This document shows positions 18,327 to 26,598 of a DNA stretch of 64,000 nt, one piece after another. The notes beneath the pieces are model-generated. The model searched no databases, had not been told where the DNA came from, and worked only from the letters and a program-made list of their open reading frames with translations. The stretch comes from Hoeflea phototrophica DFL-43 (GTDB taxonomy: Bacteria > Pseudomonadota > Alphaproteobacteria > Rhizobiales > Rhizobiaceae). Location: contig NZ_CM002917.1 of assembly GCF_000154705.2 (NCBI RefSeq), forward strand, positions 700,461 to 764,460, in the 5' to 3' direction. Position numbers and translations under genes: made by a program. Numbering within the stretch: the first letter of the stretch is position 1; each line of letters starts with the position of its first letter.

Positions 18327-18919
18327 CCCAGACCGACGCTGAAACCACATTGGATTCCGTGCCAGACATGATTGACGGTGAGGATGAACTGAAGTCGGAA
18401 GACATCCTCCCCCAGAAGCGTTCTGGTGACATGGTGTTGACCATCGCAGGCTTTGTTCTGGCGACATTTGCCGCCTTGTTCCCCTGGTATGTGTTTTTCA
18501 ATCAGGAGAGCTTCGGCATTGCACCGATGGCTGGCTATTCCGATACCCGCGACCTTTCCGAAATTCAGGGCCGTCCGGTCGTAAATGCTTCGCCGCTCGC
18601 AATCCCCAATGACAACAATGGTCTGGCACAGACTTCAGCATTCGATCCGATCACAACTGCCACGGTTCCCAGCCCGCAAGGCGAGGACATTGGCACAAAC
18701 GTCTCTGTAGAGTCAGACCCGGATCAAAGCTTTCCCGGCCAGCCTCGTTACCGATTGTTGCATGTTGCCAATGGCCGCGCCCTCATTGAGGACAAGTCCG
18801 GCATGTATGTGGTTCGCATCGGATCGGTTTTGCCGGACAATTCCCGCCTCGCCACGCTTGAAGAGCGTGATGGTAATTGGGTGATCGTGACGTCGAACGG
18901 AGAGGTCATCACCCGTTGA
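18323..18919 (+). CDS. Single-pass membrane protein of the flagellar operon
   Basis: A 198-residue protein of unknown function. It has an acidic N-terminus, one membrane helix at about residues 36-56 (DMVLTIAGFVLATFAALFPW), a Pro/Asn/Thr-rich linker and a beta-rich C-terminal domain (RYRLLHVANGRALIEDKSG, then YVVRIGSVLPDNSRLATLE) that would be periplasmic. An ORF stands in the same place between fliI and flgB in Sinorhizobium. Its start overlaps fliI by four bases. A role in rod or export assembly is possible but not shown by any motif. Confidence 0.8.
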   Translation: MTQTDAETTLDSVPDMIDGEDELKSEDILPQKRSGDMVLTIAGFVLATFAALFPWYVFFNQESFGIAPMAGYSDTRDLSEIQGRPVVNASPLAIPNDNNGLAQTSAFDPITTATVPSPQGEDIGTNVSVESDPDQSFPGQPRYRLLHVANGRALIEDKSGMYVVRIGSVLPDNSRLATLEERDGNWVIVTSNGEVITR

Positions 18920-19003
18920 TTTGAGCATCGATCCGGGTCCCGGCGTTGATCTCAGATGCCCCCGGTGCCGATATCAATTGCCGTGCCGGCAGAATTCGTA
19001 AGG

Positions 19004-19026
19004 CACGCACAAGATTGGCCGCATAG
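19004..19026 (+). promoter_or_regulatory. Candidate class II flagellar promoter of the flgB operon
   Basis: CACGCACAAG (19004-19013; eight of ten bases fit TTCRCRCAAG), seven bases, then GCATAG (19021-19026), 30 bases before the flgB ATG. Confidence 0.5.
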
Positions 19027-19056
19027 CCTCCAGACTTGCACAGGACGGAGTATCTC

Positions 19057-19434
19057 ATGCAACCGATCCAGCTTTTCGAACTGACCTCAAAGCAGGCCCA
19101 CTGGCTTACGGTACGCCAGAGTGTGGTCGCGGGAAACATCGCCAATGTAAACACGCCCGGCTACACCGCACGGGAAGTGGCTGCGTTCGAGGCTGTCATG
19201 CAAGAAACCGGAACGCGAATGGCTGCAACCCATCCCGGGCATATCCAGGAGGATCCGATGCGCGGTGCGGTTCGCAGCGAACGCCAGAATGGCGTCGAGG
19301 TGATGCCGTCCGGCAATTCCGTCAATTTGCCCGATGAACTGTCCAAAACCGGGGAGATCAAACGCATGTACGAACTCAATGCCGGAATGGTGAAAGCCTT
19401 TCACCGGATGATGCTGTTGACGGTGCGGAAATGA
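19057..19434 (+). CDS. flgB: Flagellar proximal rod protein FlgB
   Basis: FlgB is a rod subunit next to the MS ring. The 125-residue protein has the axial signature [20 protein letters not shown] and the C-terminal [20 protein letters not shown] helix. The ATG at 19057 is preceded by GGACGGAG; an in-frame TTG at 19036 lies before that site and was not used. It starts the operon flgB-flgC-fliE-flgG-flgA-flgI-motE-flgH-fliL-fliP and overlaps flgC by four bases. Confidence 0.93.
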   Translation: MQPIQLFELTSKQAHWLTVRQSVVAGNIANVNTPGYTAREVAAFEAVMQETGTRMAATHPGHIQEDPMRGAVRSERQNGVEVMPSGNSVNLPDELSKTGEIKRMYELNAGMVKAFHRMMLLTVRK

Positions 19435-19859
19435 CAGTCGTTGATCCGCTGTCGCTCGCTTCGCGCATTGCCTCTTCGGGCCTTGATGTCCAGGAGACGC
19501 GGATGCGCATTCTCTCGGAGAACCTGGCCAACTCCCAATCGACCGGCGATACCCCCGGAGCCGATGCCTATCGGCGCAAGACCATCAGTTTTTCCTGGGA
19601 GCTCGACCGTTCGATCGGTGCTTCACGAGCCAAGGTCGCCAAAATCGATTTCGATCCTGGTGAATTCAACGTCCAGTATGATCCGGGCAACCCGGCTGCC
19701 AACGAAGAAGGTATGGTCAAGTTGCCCAATGTGAACGTGCTTGTAGAGCTCGCCGATATGCGCGAAGCCAACCGCTCCTACGAAGCCAATCTTCAAACCG
19801 TCAAGCAGACCCGTGAACTGGTTTCGATGACGCTTGATCTGTTGAGGGCTGGCGGATGA
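19431..19859 (+). CDS. flgC: Flagellar proximal rod protein FlgC
   Basis: FlgC is a rod subunit. The 142-residue protein has the N-terminal signature [20 protein letters not shown] and the C-terminal helix [20 protein letters not shown]. Its length is normal. It overlaps flgB and fliE by four bases each, consistent with coupled translation of the three small rod components. Confidence 0.94.
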   Translation: MTVVDPLSLASRIASSGLDVQETRMRILSENLANSQSTGDTPGADAYRRKTISFSWELDRSIGASRAKVAKIDFDPGEFNVQYDPGNPAANEEGMVKLPNVNVLVELADMREANRSYEANLQTVKQTRELVSMTLDLLRAGG

Positions 19860-20200
19860 TTGATGTGATAACAGGCGCGGGCGCCACATCGCGCCTCGCG
19901 GGATCCCGCGAAACCGACGTTGCCAGTTCTGCGGCTATGCCGCAAATGCCTCAGATGCCGTCGGCTATGGGCCCCCAATCATCAGGTTCCTTCAGCGAGG
20001 TCATGCAGTCGCTTGGTGTCGGAGCCATGAACAATCTCAAGGCGGCGGAAGCACAGTCACTGGCAGCCGTGCGCGGTGAGGCCGTCACCCGCGATGTTGT
20101 GGATGCGGTCATGGCCGGAGAACGCTCACTGCAAACCGCCACCGCCATCCGTGACAAGCTGGTGACCGCTTATCTCGAAATCGCCCGCATGCAAATCTAG
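19856..20200 (+). CDS. fliE: Flagellar hook-basal body protein FliE
   Basis: FliE joins the MS ring to the rod. The 114-residue protein has a Met/Gln/Pro-rich N-terminus and a C-terminal helical half ([20 protein letters not shown], then [20 protein letters not shown]) that matches the FliE family. It overlaps flgC by four bases and is followed after ten bases by flgG with a GGGAG site. Confidence 0.93.
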   Translation: MIDVITGAGATSRLAGSRETDVASSAAMPQMPQMPSAMGPQSSGSFSEVMQSLGVGAMNNLKAAEAQSLAAVRGEAVTRDVVDAVMAGERSLQTATAIRDKLVTAYLEIARMQI

Positions 20201-20210
20201 GGAGCCCGCC

Positions 20211-20999
20211 ATGAAGGCTTTGGCCATCGCAGCAACTGGCATGAATGCACAGCAGCTCAATCTTGAGGTGATCGCCAACAATGTGGCGAACATCAACACC
20301 ACCGGCTTCAAACGTGCCCGAGCCGAATTTGCCGACTTGCTCTACCAGGTGGAACGCAATCAGGGCGTCCCCAATGCGTCCAATCAGGCTATTGTGCCGG
20401 AGGGAGCACATATCGGGCTCGGCGTGCAGACTTCCGCTGTGCGCAACTTGCACATCCAGGGCAGCCTTGTTGGCACCTCGAACAAGTTTGACCTGGCGCT
20501 GGTTGGCCGTGGCTGGTTCCAGATTGAGACCCCGGACGGTGAAACCAACTACACAAGGGCCGGTGCCTTCAACACCAACGCTGACGGCGAGCTGGTCACC
20601 ATCGATGGCTACACTGTTGTTCCCGGCATTGTGTTTCCGGACGAAGCAAGCGAAGTGGTGATTTCTCGCACCGGACAGGTTTTCGCCCGCATCGGCAATG
20701 AGGCTGAGATGCAGGAACTTGGTCAGCTGACGCTTGCCAACTTCGTCAATGAAGCGGGCCTTGAGCCGCTGGGTGACAATCTGTTCCGCGAAACCACCGC
20801 GTCGGGGCCCGCCAATGTCGGAGTGCCGGATGATCCAGGCTTTGCTCATATCCAGCAGGGCTATCTTGAGGGTTCCAATGTCGACCCAATCAAGGAAATC
20901 ACCGATCTGATCTCGGCTCAGCGTGCCTATGAGATGAACTCCAAGATCATCCAGGCTGCTGATGAGATGGCTTCGACCGTTTCCAAAAATCTGAGATAG
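20211..20999 (+). CDS. flgG: Flagellar distal rod protein FlgG
   Basis: FlgG forms the distal rod. The 262-residue protein has the axial motif [20 protein letters not shown] near residues 21-40 and the C-terminal [20 protein letters not shown] segment followed by [12 protein letters not shown]. The length is the usual one for FlgG. It lies between fliE and flgA in the operon. Confidence 0.96.
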   Translation: MKALAIAATGMNAQQLNLEVIANNVANINTTGFKRARAEFADLLYQVERNQGVPNASNQAIVPEGAHIGLGVQTSAVRNLHIQGSLVGTSNKFDLALVGRGWFQIETPDGETNYTRAGAFNTNADGELVTIDGYTVVPGIVFPDEASEVVISRTGQVFARIGNEAEMQELGQLTLANFVNEAGLEPLGDNLFRETTASGPANVGVPDDPGFAHIQQGYLEGSNVDPIKEITDLISAQRAYEMNSKIIQAADEMASTVSKNLR

Positions 21000-21017
21000 C
21001 GGAGGACAAGGCCAAAC

Positions 21018-21500
21018 ATGACGTTTCGCCCTTCATCTCTGATTGTGATGTTGCGCCAGCTCATGCTGCTGCTGGCCGGCCTGCTGCTGCTGACCGCGGC
21101 TGCACGGGCCGATCTGGGCACGGCCGTCGTGCCGGAGCGCACGATTTATCCCGGCGAAGAGCTCAGCGCCGAACTTGTCCGCGAGGTGACGGTGACCAAC
21201 CCGAACCTGCGCGGCGGCTACGTCACCACCACCACCGGAGTGCTCGGCAAGGTAACGACCCGAACCCTGCTTCCCGGACGCACAATCCCGGCGGGCGTGT
21301 TGCGCGATGCCTGGGCGGTTGAACGCGGAACCACGGTGGAGCTGGTGTTTTCAGGCAAGGGTCTGACCATCACAGCGGCAGGGACACCGCTGCAAAATGG
21401 AGCAGTCGGCGATTTCATTCGGGTTCGCAACATCGAATCCGGTGTCACCGTTTCGGGCACGGTCATGGCTGACGGCACAATCCAGGTCGCGCCAAAATGA
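21018..21500 (+). CDS. flgA: Flagellar P-ring chaperone FlgA
   Basis: FlgA is a periplasmic chaperone for FlgI. The 160-residue protein has a hydrophobic signal peptide (residues of about 10-30, ending TAAARA) and a SAF-type domain (LPGRTIPAGVLRDAWAVERG, then TVELVFSGKGLTITAAG). It overlaps flgI, its client, by four bases. The length is on the short side of the family, as in rhizobia. Confidence 0.92.
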   Translation: MTFRPSSLIVMLRQLMLLLAGLLLLTAAARADLGTAVVPERTIYPGEELSAELVREVTVTNPNLRGGYVTTTTGVLGKVTTRTLLPGRTIPAGVLRDAWAVERGTTVELVFSGKGLTITAAGTPLQNGAVGDFIRVRNIESGVTVSGTVMADGTIQVAPK

Positions 21501-22636
21501 CTCACGCTCCTTCAAGGTTTGCCGCAGCTTGCTTTGCCCTCCTGATGGTCTTCGGTCCGGGGGGTGGTTTTGGTTTCGTGCAGCAATCCGCCGCCGCATC
21601 GCGGATCAAGGATATCGCCTCACTCCAGGCGGCGCGCGACAACCAGCTGATCGGCTATGGTCTGGTCGTGGGCCTTCAGGGCACCGGCGATGGCTTGCGC
21701 AATTCACCATTCACCGAACAGTCATTGCGCGCCATGCTGCAGAATCTGGGTATTTCGACCGAGGGTGGAGCAACCCGTGCAAACAATGTCGCTGCCGTGA
21801 TTGTGACGGCAAACCTGCCGCCTTTCGCGTCCATCGGCTCCCGTGTTGATGTCACGGTGTCCTCGCTGGGTGATGCAACATCTCTGCGCGGCGGCACCCT
21901 GGTGATGACGTCTCTGTCGGGTGCCGATGGCCAGATCTACGCTGTGGCCCAGGGCTCGGTCATCGTTTCGGGCATTCAGGCACAAGGCGATGCTGCAACG
22001 CTCCAGCAGGGCATTGCAACATCCGGCAGACTGCCCGGGGGCGCCATTATCGAACGGGAAATTCCAACCAGTTTCAAGAGTGTGGGCGGTCTTGTCTATC
22101 AGTTGCGCAATCCTGACTTCTCCACTGCCGTTGGCATGGCCGATGTCATCAATGCCTATGCCGAGGCCCGTTATGATGGCCCCATCGCCGAAGCACGGGA
22201 TTCCACCACTGTGGCGGTGCGCAAGCCCGAGCGCGCGGACCTCGCCCGGTTGACCGCCGAGCTTGAGAATCTTGTCGTGGAAACAGACACGCCGGCGCGC
22301 GTCGTGGTCAACGAACGGACCGGTACGATCGTCATTGGCAATGATGTCCGTGTCTCAAGGGTTGCCGTCAGTCACGGCACATTGACTGTCCAGATCAACG
22401 AAACCCCGACCGTGGTTCAGCCCTCACCCTTTTCGGATGGCGTGACTGCCATCGAACCGCTGACCGACATCACCGCGGGCGTTGATGGCGGCCAGGTTGC
22501 CATCATTGACGGACCTGATCTGCGGAGCCTGGTCGCAGGTCTCAATTCGATCGGTGTAACGCCTGACGGTATTATCGCTATCCTGCAGGGCATCAAATCA
22601 GCGGGCGCGCTGCATGCCGAACTGGTGCTGCAATGA
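21497..22636 (+). CDS. flgI: Flagellar P-ring protein FlgI
   Basis: FlgI forms the P ring in the peptidoglycan layer. The 379-residue protein has a signal peptide (residues of about 1-34) and the strongly conserved start of the mature form (RIKDIASLQAARDNQLIGYG), then GLVVGLQGTGDG. The C-terminal DLRSLVAGLNSIGVTPDGII and AILQGIKSAGALHAEL segments are typical. It overlaps flgA and motE by four bases each. Confidence 0.96.
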   Translation: MTHAPSRFAAACFALLMVFGPGGGFGFVQQSAAASRIKDIASLQAARDNQLIGYGLVVGLQGTGDGLRNSPFTEQSLRAMLQNLGISTEGGATRANNVAAVIVTANLPPFASIGSRVDVTVSSLGDATSLRGGTLVMTSLSGADGQIYAVAQGSVIVSGIQAQGDAATLQQGIATSGRLPGGAIIEREIPTSFKSVGGLVYQLRNPDFSTAVGMADVINAYAEARYDGPIAEARDSTTVAVRKPERADLARLTAELENLVVETDTPARVVVNERTGTIVIGNDVRVSRVAVSHGTLTVQINETPTVVQPSPFSDGVTAIEPLTDITAGVDGGQVAIIDGPDLRSLVAGLNSIGVTPDGIIAILQGIKSAGALHAELVLQ

Positions 22637-23160
22637 TTGAGCGCAACAAGCAAATGCGGACAAGACCGCTGCTCCGGATTGGCCCTGTGGGTGTGCTGGC
22701 CTTGGCCTTGCTTGCGCCGGGCGCTTTGGCTCAACAGGCGCCGGCTCCGACGATGGAAGATGAAATCCGAAGCTTTTGCGGCAACATCGCCGATGCTGCC
22801 CGCGATCAGCGCTACCTTATGCAGAAAAAAGAGCTTGAAGAGCTCCAGGCAGGCGTCGACGAGCGGATCGAGCGGCTTGATGAACGCTCGCGGCAATATC
22901 GTGACTGGCTCCAGAAGCGCGAAGAGTTCATGCGCGTCGCTGAAACGCAACTTGTCGACATCTACAAGAACATGCGTCCTGATGCCGCCTCCGCTCAGAT
23001 GGAAATCCTTCCTCCGCAGGTCGCTGCGGCGATTATCATGAAATTGAGCCCCAGGCTCGCCAGTGCGATTCTCAATGAGATGGACTCCGAGAAGGCCGCC
23101 GGGCTGACAGGAATGATTGCAAGTGCGGCAGCACCAGACCTGCCCGAGGACCCGTCATGA
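22633..23160 (+). CDS. motE: Periplasmic motility protein MotE
   Basis: In S. meliloti MotE is a periplasmic chaperone that stabilises MotC. The 175-residue protein has a signal peptide (hydrophobic residues of about 15-33, ending GALAQQ), a coiled coil (about residues 60-105, rich in Glu, Leu and Arg) and a C-terminal MgtE-N-like helical segment (PQVAAAIIMKLSPRLASAIL). It overlaps flgI and flgH by four bases. Its client MotC is encoded at 31033. Confidence 0.88.
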   Translation: MIERNKQMRTRPLLRIGPVGVLALALLAPGALAQQAPAPTMEDEIRSFCGNIADAARDQRYLMQKKELEELQAGVDERIERLDERSRQYRDWLQKREEFMRVAETQLVDIYKNMRPDAASAQMEILPPQVAAAIIMKLSPRLASAILNEMDSEKAAGLTGMIASAAAPDLPEDPS

Positions 23161-23876
23161 ACAGAGCCGTCGCCATCACCATTCTCGCACTGTCTCTGGG
23201 CGGATGCAGCGCACAAACACTCAAGGAAGTTGGCCGGGCGCCTTCGATGAGCCCGGTCGGGGCGGGGCTTGCCTATGGCGAGACCCCGCAAATGGCTGCT
23301 TACCCAAAACAGCCGATGCCAAGGTCGCAGGGCTTTTCGCTCTGGGATGACAACAAGTCCAAACTGTTTCAGGATGCCCGTGCGATGAGCGTCGGTGACA
23401 TCCTCACTGTCGATCTGGCGATCAATGACAAGGCAACCTTTGACAACGCCACCGATCGCAGCCGTCAGAACTCCAGTGGCATCAACGCGGGCTTCAATCT
23501 TCCGCTGCTTGAGGGCTTGGGAATTGGCGCTGTGAACGAGGGAGACCTTGAATTCGGCTCCAACACCTCGACCTCGGGGCAGGGCACAACGGAGCGCTCC
23601 GAGCAGCTTGAGCTTCGCATCGCCGCAGTTGTCACCGGTATTCTGCCCAATGGGAACCTGGTGATCAGCGGCAGCCAGGAGGTTCGCGTCAATCAGGAAC
23701 TGCGGATCCTCAATGTTGCAGGCATCGTGCGGCCGCTGGACGTGGATCACAACAACACCGTAGCCTATGACAAGATTGCCGAAGCCCGGGTATCCTATGG
23801 TGGCCGCGGCCGGTTGATGGAAGTGCAGCAACCGCCGGTCGGCCAGCAGCTCGTCGACATCTTGTCACCGATCTGA
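23157..23876 (+). CDS. flgH: Flagellar L-ring lipoprotein FlgH
   Basis: FlgH forms the outer-membrane L ring. The 239-residue protein starts with a lipoprotein signal and a lipobox (LSLGGC, lipidated Cys17), followed by the family features SLWDDNKSKLFQDARAMSVG, then DILTVDL, and the late PLDVDHNNTVAYDKIAEARV. It overlaps motE by four bases and lies ten bases before fliL. Confidence 0.95.
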   Translation: MNRAVAITILALSLGGCSAQTLKEVGRAPSMSPVGAGLAYGETPQMAAYPKQPMPRSQGFSLWDDNKSKLFQDARAMSVGDILTVDLAINDKATFDNATDRSRQNSSGINAGFNLPLLEGLGIGAVNEGDLEFGSNTSTSGQGTTERSEQLELRIAAVVTGILPNGNLVISGSQEVRVNQELRILNVAGIVRPLDVDHNNTVAYDKIAEARVSYGGRGRLMEVQQPPVGQQLVDILSPI

Positions 23877-23886
23877 CGGGTGAAAC

Positions 23887-24402
23887 ATGGCTGACAACGA
23901 AGACCAGGAAGAGGAACAGGGCAAGAAAAAGTCCGGCTTGATCGTCACCATCGCAGTTGTGCTGGTGCTGAGCGGTTTGGCTGGTGGTGGTGGTTGGGTC
24001 GTCGGTGGGATGATCGCACCGCAAGTTGCCGTGGAAGAGGAAGCAGCCGTTGAGGCTGAGGAGAGTGGTGAAGAGGGCGCCGAAGCCGAAAAAGACGAGG
24101 AAGCGGGAAACAAATCCCGGGAAAACGTTCTTCCGCTTGACCCGATTACCACAAACCTGTCGTACCCTTCCGAAAGTTGGATTCGAATCGAAGTGTCGCT
24201 GCTGTTTGGGGGTGCCCCGGACCAGGCGCTCGCCGACCAGATCCATCAGGACGTGTTGTCCTATCTGCGCACCGTGTCCCTTCAACAGATTGATGGGCCA
24301 CGGGGATTTCAGTATTTGCGCGATGATTTGCGTGAACGCGTGAGATTGCGGTCGGAGGGCCGCGTTAATGACATCCTGTTCAGGACCTTTGTGATCGAAT
24401 GA
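23887..24402 (+). CDS. fliL: Flagellar basal-body protein FliL
   Basis: FliL surrounds the stator and supports torque. The 171-residue protein has a short cytoplasmic N-terminus rich in Glu/Lys, one membrane helix at about residues 18-40 (IVTIAVVLVLSGLAGGGGWV), an acidic linker (about residues 48-78) and a periplasmic domain ending in VNDILFRTFVIE, the usual FliL end. It overlaps fliP by four bases. Confidence 0.93.
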   Translation: MADNEDQEEEQGKKKSGLIVTIAVVLVLSGLAGGGGWVVGGMIAPQVAVEEEAAVEAEESGEEGAEAEKDEEAGNKSRENVLPLDPITTNLSYPSESWIRIEVSLLFGGAPDQALADQIHQDVLSYLRTVSLQQIDGPRGFQYLRDDLRERVRLRSEGRVNDILFRTFVIE

Positions 24403-25136
24403 TCCGACTCTTATCGGCCGTTGTCGCCATGATGGTGATTGCAACGGCAGCAAACGCACAAGCACTGGACCCGGGCCTGCTGCAGGCACCGCTGGATGGG
24501 TCTGTTGCCAGTTGGATTATCCGGACCTTCGGATTGCTTACGGTGCTTTCGGTCGCACCGGGCATCCTCATCATGGTCACCAGTTTTCCGCGTTTCATCA
24601 TTGCCTTCGCCATTCTGCGCGCCGGCATGGGCCTGGCAACCACACCTGCCAACATGATCCTGGTCAGCCTGGCTCTGTTCATGACCTTCTATGTCATGGC
24701 GCCCACCTTCGACCGCGCCTGGGAAAACGGCGTGACGCCACTGCTTGAGGATCAGATCACCGAAGAAGAGGCGATACAGCTGATAGCTGATCCTTTCCGC
24801 GACTTCATGCTGGTCAACACCCGTCCCAAGGATCTTGCCCTGTTTGTGGATCTCGCCACCGAGCGCGGGCAAAGCACCGAAACTGATGGCAAGATCGACA
24901 TGCGGGTTCTGGTTCCCGCCTTCATGATTTCCGAGATCAGACGTGGCTTTGAAATCGGCTTTCTGGTGGTCCTGCCATTCCTGGTGATCGACCTGGTGGT
25001 TGCCACAATCACCATGGCGATGGGCATGATGATGCTCCCGCCAACGGCCATTTCTCTGCCGTTCAAGATCCTCTTTTTCGTCCTGATCGACGGTTGGAAT
25101 CTGCTTGTTGGAAGCCTCGTTCGTTCGTTCGTCTGA
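24399..25136 (+). CDS. fliP: Flagellar export gate protein FliP
   Basis: FliP forms the core of the export gate with FliQ and FliR. The 245-residue protein has a signal-like first helix, the conserved FPRFIIAFAILRAGMGLATT segment, and the C-terminal LPFLVIDLVVATITMAMGMM helix followed by LPPTAISLPFKILFFVL. It is the last gene of the flgB operon and is followed by the flagellin promoter region. No fliO was recognised nearby. Confidence 0.95.
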   Translation: MIRLLSAVVAMMVIATAANAQALDPGLLQAPLDGSVASWIIRTFGLLTVLSVAPGILIMVTSFPRFIIAFAILRAGMGLATTPANMILVSLALFMTFYVMAPTFDRAWENGVTPLLEDQITEEEAIQLIADPFRDFMLVNTRPKDLALFVDLATERGQSTETDGKIDMRVLVPAFMISEIRRGFEIGFLVVLPFLVIDLVVATITMAMGMMMLPPTAISLPFKILFFVLIDGWNLLVGSLVRSFV

Positions 25137-25142
25137 CGGCCA

Positions 25143-25159
25143 TTAAGAGTTGATTAACC
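25143..25159 (+). promoter_or_regulatory. CtrA-type box upstream of flagellin gene 1
   Basis: TTAA (25143-25146), seven bases, TTAACC (25154-25159): a full match to the CtrA consensus TTAA-N7-TTAAC, 203 bases before the flagellin ATG and just after fliP. Confidence 0.55.
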
Positions 25160-25242
25160 CTATATAAAATAACGATAAATCGCGCTCTCGATTAATTAAT
25201 TCGAAAGCTCGGAATGGGAAAGTATGGCCAACATGACGGGAA

Positions 25243-25269
25243 GGAACCCTTATTGAAGCTATGGGTTCC
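25243..25269. promoter_or_regulatory. Inverted repeat upstream of flagellin gene 1
   Basis: GGAACCC (25243-25249) and GGGTTCC (25263-25269), a perfect 7-base inverted repeat with a 13-base spacer. It could be a regulator site or a hairpin early in the transcript. It is not shared by the other two flagellin genes. Confidence 0.35.
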
Positions 25270-25295
25270 GACAGGCATGAGGCCGAACCGACGTG

Positions 25296-25362
25296 ACCGG
25301 TAAATCAATAAGCCCGGTATGTCCCTCCTATTAGTATTTCGTAAAAACAAGGGACAATCCCA
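25296..25362 (+). promoter_or_regulatory. Twin-hairpin leader of flagellin gene 1
   Basis: Hairpin 1: ACCGG (25296-25300) pairs with CCGGT (25314-25318), loop 13. One base later, hairpin 2: TGTCCCT (25320-25326) pairs with AGGGACA (25350-25356), loop 23. The AAGGGA ribosome-binding site lies in the 3' arm of hairpin 2, about eight bases before the ATG at 25363. The same plan occurs in both other flagellin leaders. Confidence 0.6.
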
Positions 25363-26337
25363 ATGACAAGCATCATGACCAACTCATCGGCGATGGCTGC
25401 GCTGCAGACACTTCGCTCGATCAACAATGACATGGAAAGCACACAGAGCCGCATTTCGTCGGGCTACAAGGTCGGCAGCGCTTCTGACAACTCGGCTTAC
25501 TGGTCGATCGCAACCACCATGCGTTCGGACAACCAGGCCCTGTCCACCGTTCAGGACGCCCTCGGCCTCGGCGCTGCAAAGGTCGATGTCGCCTATACCG
25601 GTATGGAATCGGCGATCGAAGTGGTTTCGGAAATCAAGGCCAAGCTGGTCGCGGCTCGTGAGCCTGGCGTCGACAAGACCAAGATCGATAAGGAAATCAC
25701 CGAACTCAAGAACCAGCTCGTTTCCGTTGCGGAATCGGCTTCGTTCTCCGGTGAAAACTGGCTCAACAACACCACCACAGCCGCTTCGGGTACGAAGAAC
25801 GTGGTTGGTGGTTTCAACCGCGACTCCTCTGGCCAGGTAACGATCACCACGCTGGACGTAAATACAACTTCGACCACGCTGATCGGCGCCGGCAATGAAA
25901 GCCTCGGTATTCTGACCAAGGACATCGATGCCAACGCGCTGGATCCGGATGCGACCACCACCACCGCACGGGACTACTACCTGATCGACACCGGTTCCAC
26001 CACCGGTACACAGGCTTCTGGTACGGCCATCTCGCTGACCTCGGCAACCACAGACGCCCAGGTCGAGGATATGATCCGCGCCGTGGACTCTATGTTCACG
26101 CAGATGACGGATGCCGCATCGAACCTTGGTGCCGTCAACAAGCGGATCTCGATGCAGGAAGACTTCGTTGCCAATCTCCAGAATGCAATCGACAAGGGCG
26201 TTGGCCGATTGGTCGACGCGGATATGAACGAGGAATCGACGCGACTGAAAGCTCTGCAGACACAGCAGCAGCTTGGTATCCAGGCGCTTTCGATCGCCAA
26301 CTCCAACTCGCAGAACGTGCTGTCGCTGTTCCGTTAA
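25363..26337 (+). CDS. flaA: Flagellin 1
   Basis: Structural subunit of the filament. The 324-residue protein has the conserved D0/D1 N-terminus (MTSIMTNSSAMAALQTLRSI, then a stretch with RISSGYKVGSASDNSAYWSI) and C-terminus (LKALQTQQQLGIQALSIANS, then NSQNVLSLFR); the middle is Thr/Ser/Ala-rich. It is the first of three tandem flagellin genes. It has its own leader and is closed by a strong terminator at 26379. Symbols flaA/flaB/flaC follow local order; matching to the flaA-flaB-flaD-flaC set of S. meliloti is not certain. Confidence 0.94.
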   Translation: MTSIMTNSSAMAALQTLRSINNDMESTQSRISSGYKVGSASDNSAYWSIATTMRSDNQALSTVQDALGLGAAKVDVAYTGMESAIEVVSEIKAKLVAAREPGVDKTKIDKEITELKNQLVSVAESASFSGENWLNNTTTAASGTKNVVGGFNRDSSGQVTITTLDVNTTSTTLIGAGNESLGILTKDIDANALDPDATTTTARDYYLIDTGSTTGTQASGTAISLTSATTDAQVEDMIRAVDSMFTQMTDAASNLGAVNKRISMQEDFVANLQNAIDKGVGRLVDADMNEESTRLKALQTQQQLGIQALSIANSNSQNVLSLFR

Positions 26338-26378
26338 GAACCGCAACAGCCCGGAAAACCGGGTAGAAATGACCAAGA

Positions 26379-26405
26379 CGCCGGGGAGCAATCCCCGGCG
26401 TTTTT
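26379..26405 (+). terminator. Intrinsic terminator of flagellin gene 1
   Basis: Perfect 9-bp stem CGCCGGGGA (26379-26387) / TCCCCGGCG (26392-26400) with a 4-base loop, followed by TTTTT and further T-rich sequence. It is 41 bases after the stop codon. Confidence 0.9.
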
Positions 26406-26442
26406 CTGTTTTGAGACAAAGCTTGCCCCAAACTTGCGGCGA

Positions 26443-26459
26443 TTAAACCTTCAGTAACC
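26443..26459 (+). promoter_or_regulatory. CtrA-type box upstream of flagellin gene 2
   Basis: TTAA (26443-26446), seven bases, GTAACC (26454-26459): the CtrA consensus with one mismatch in the right half, 139 bases before the ATG. The spacing is the same as at the other flagellin genes. Confidence 0.4.
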
Positions 26460-26544
26460 ATGATCCGTCATTCTGCTTATCAAGAAATGGCGGGTCGCTG
26501 TCCGGAAGGAATGACAGTGACGGGCATGATGTCTTGCCGTCGTT

Positions 26545-26598
26545 GCCGGTGTTTGAGTCCGGTATGTCCCATAGTTTTCTGTCAAAAGGGACACCTCC
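26545..26598 (+). promoter_or_regulatory. Twin-hairpin leader of flagellin gene 2
   Basis: Hairpin 1: GCCGG (26545-26549) with CCGGT (26559-26563), one G-U pair, loop 9. One base later, hairpin 2: TGTCCC (26565-26570) with GGGACA (26588-26593), loop 17. The AAAAGGGA ribosome-binding site lies across the 3' arm, seven bases before the ATG at 26599. Confidence 0.6.
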
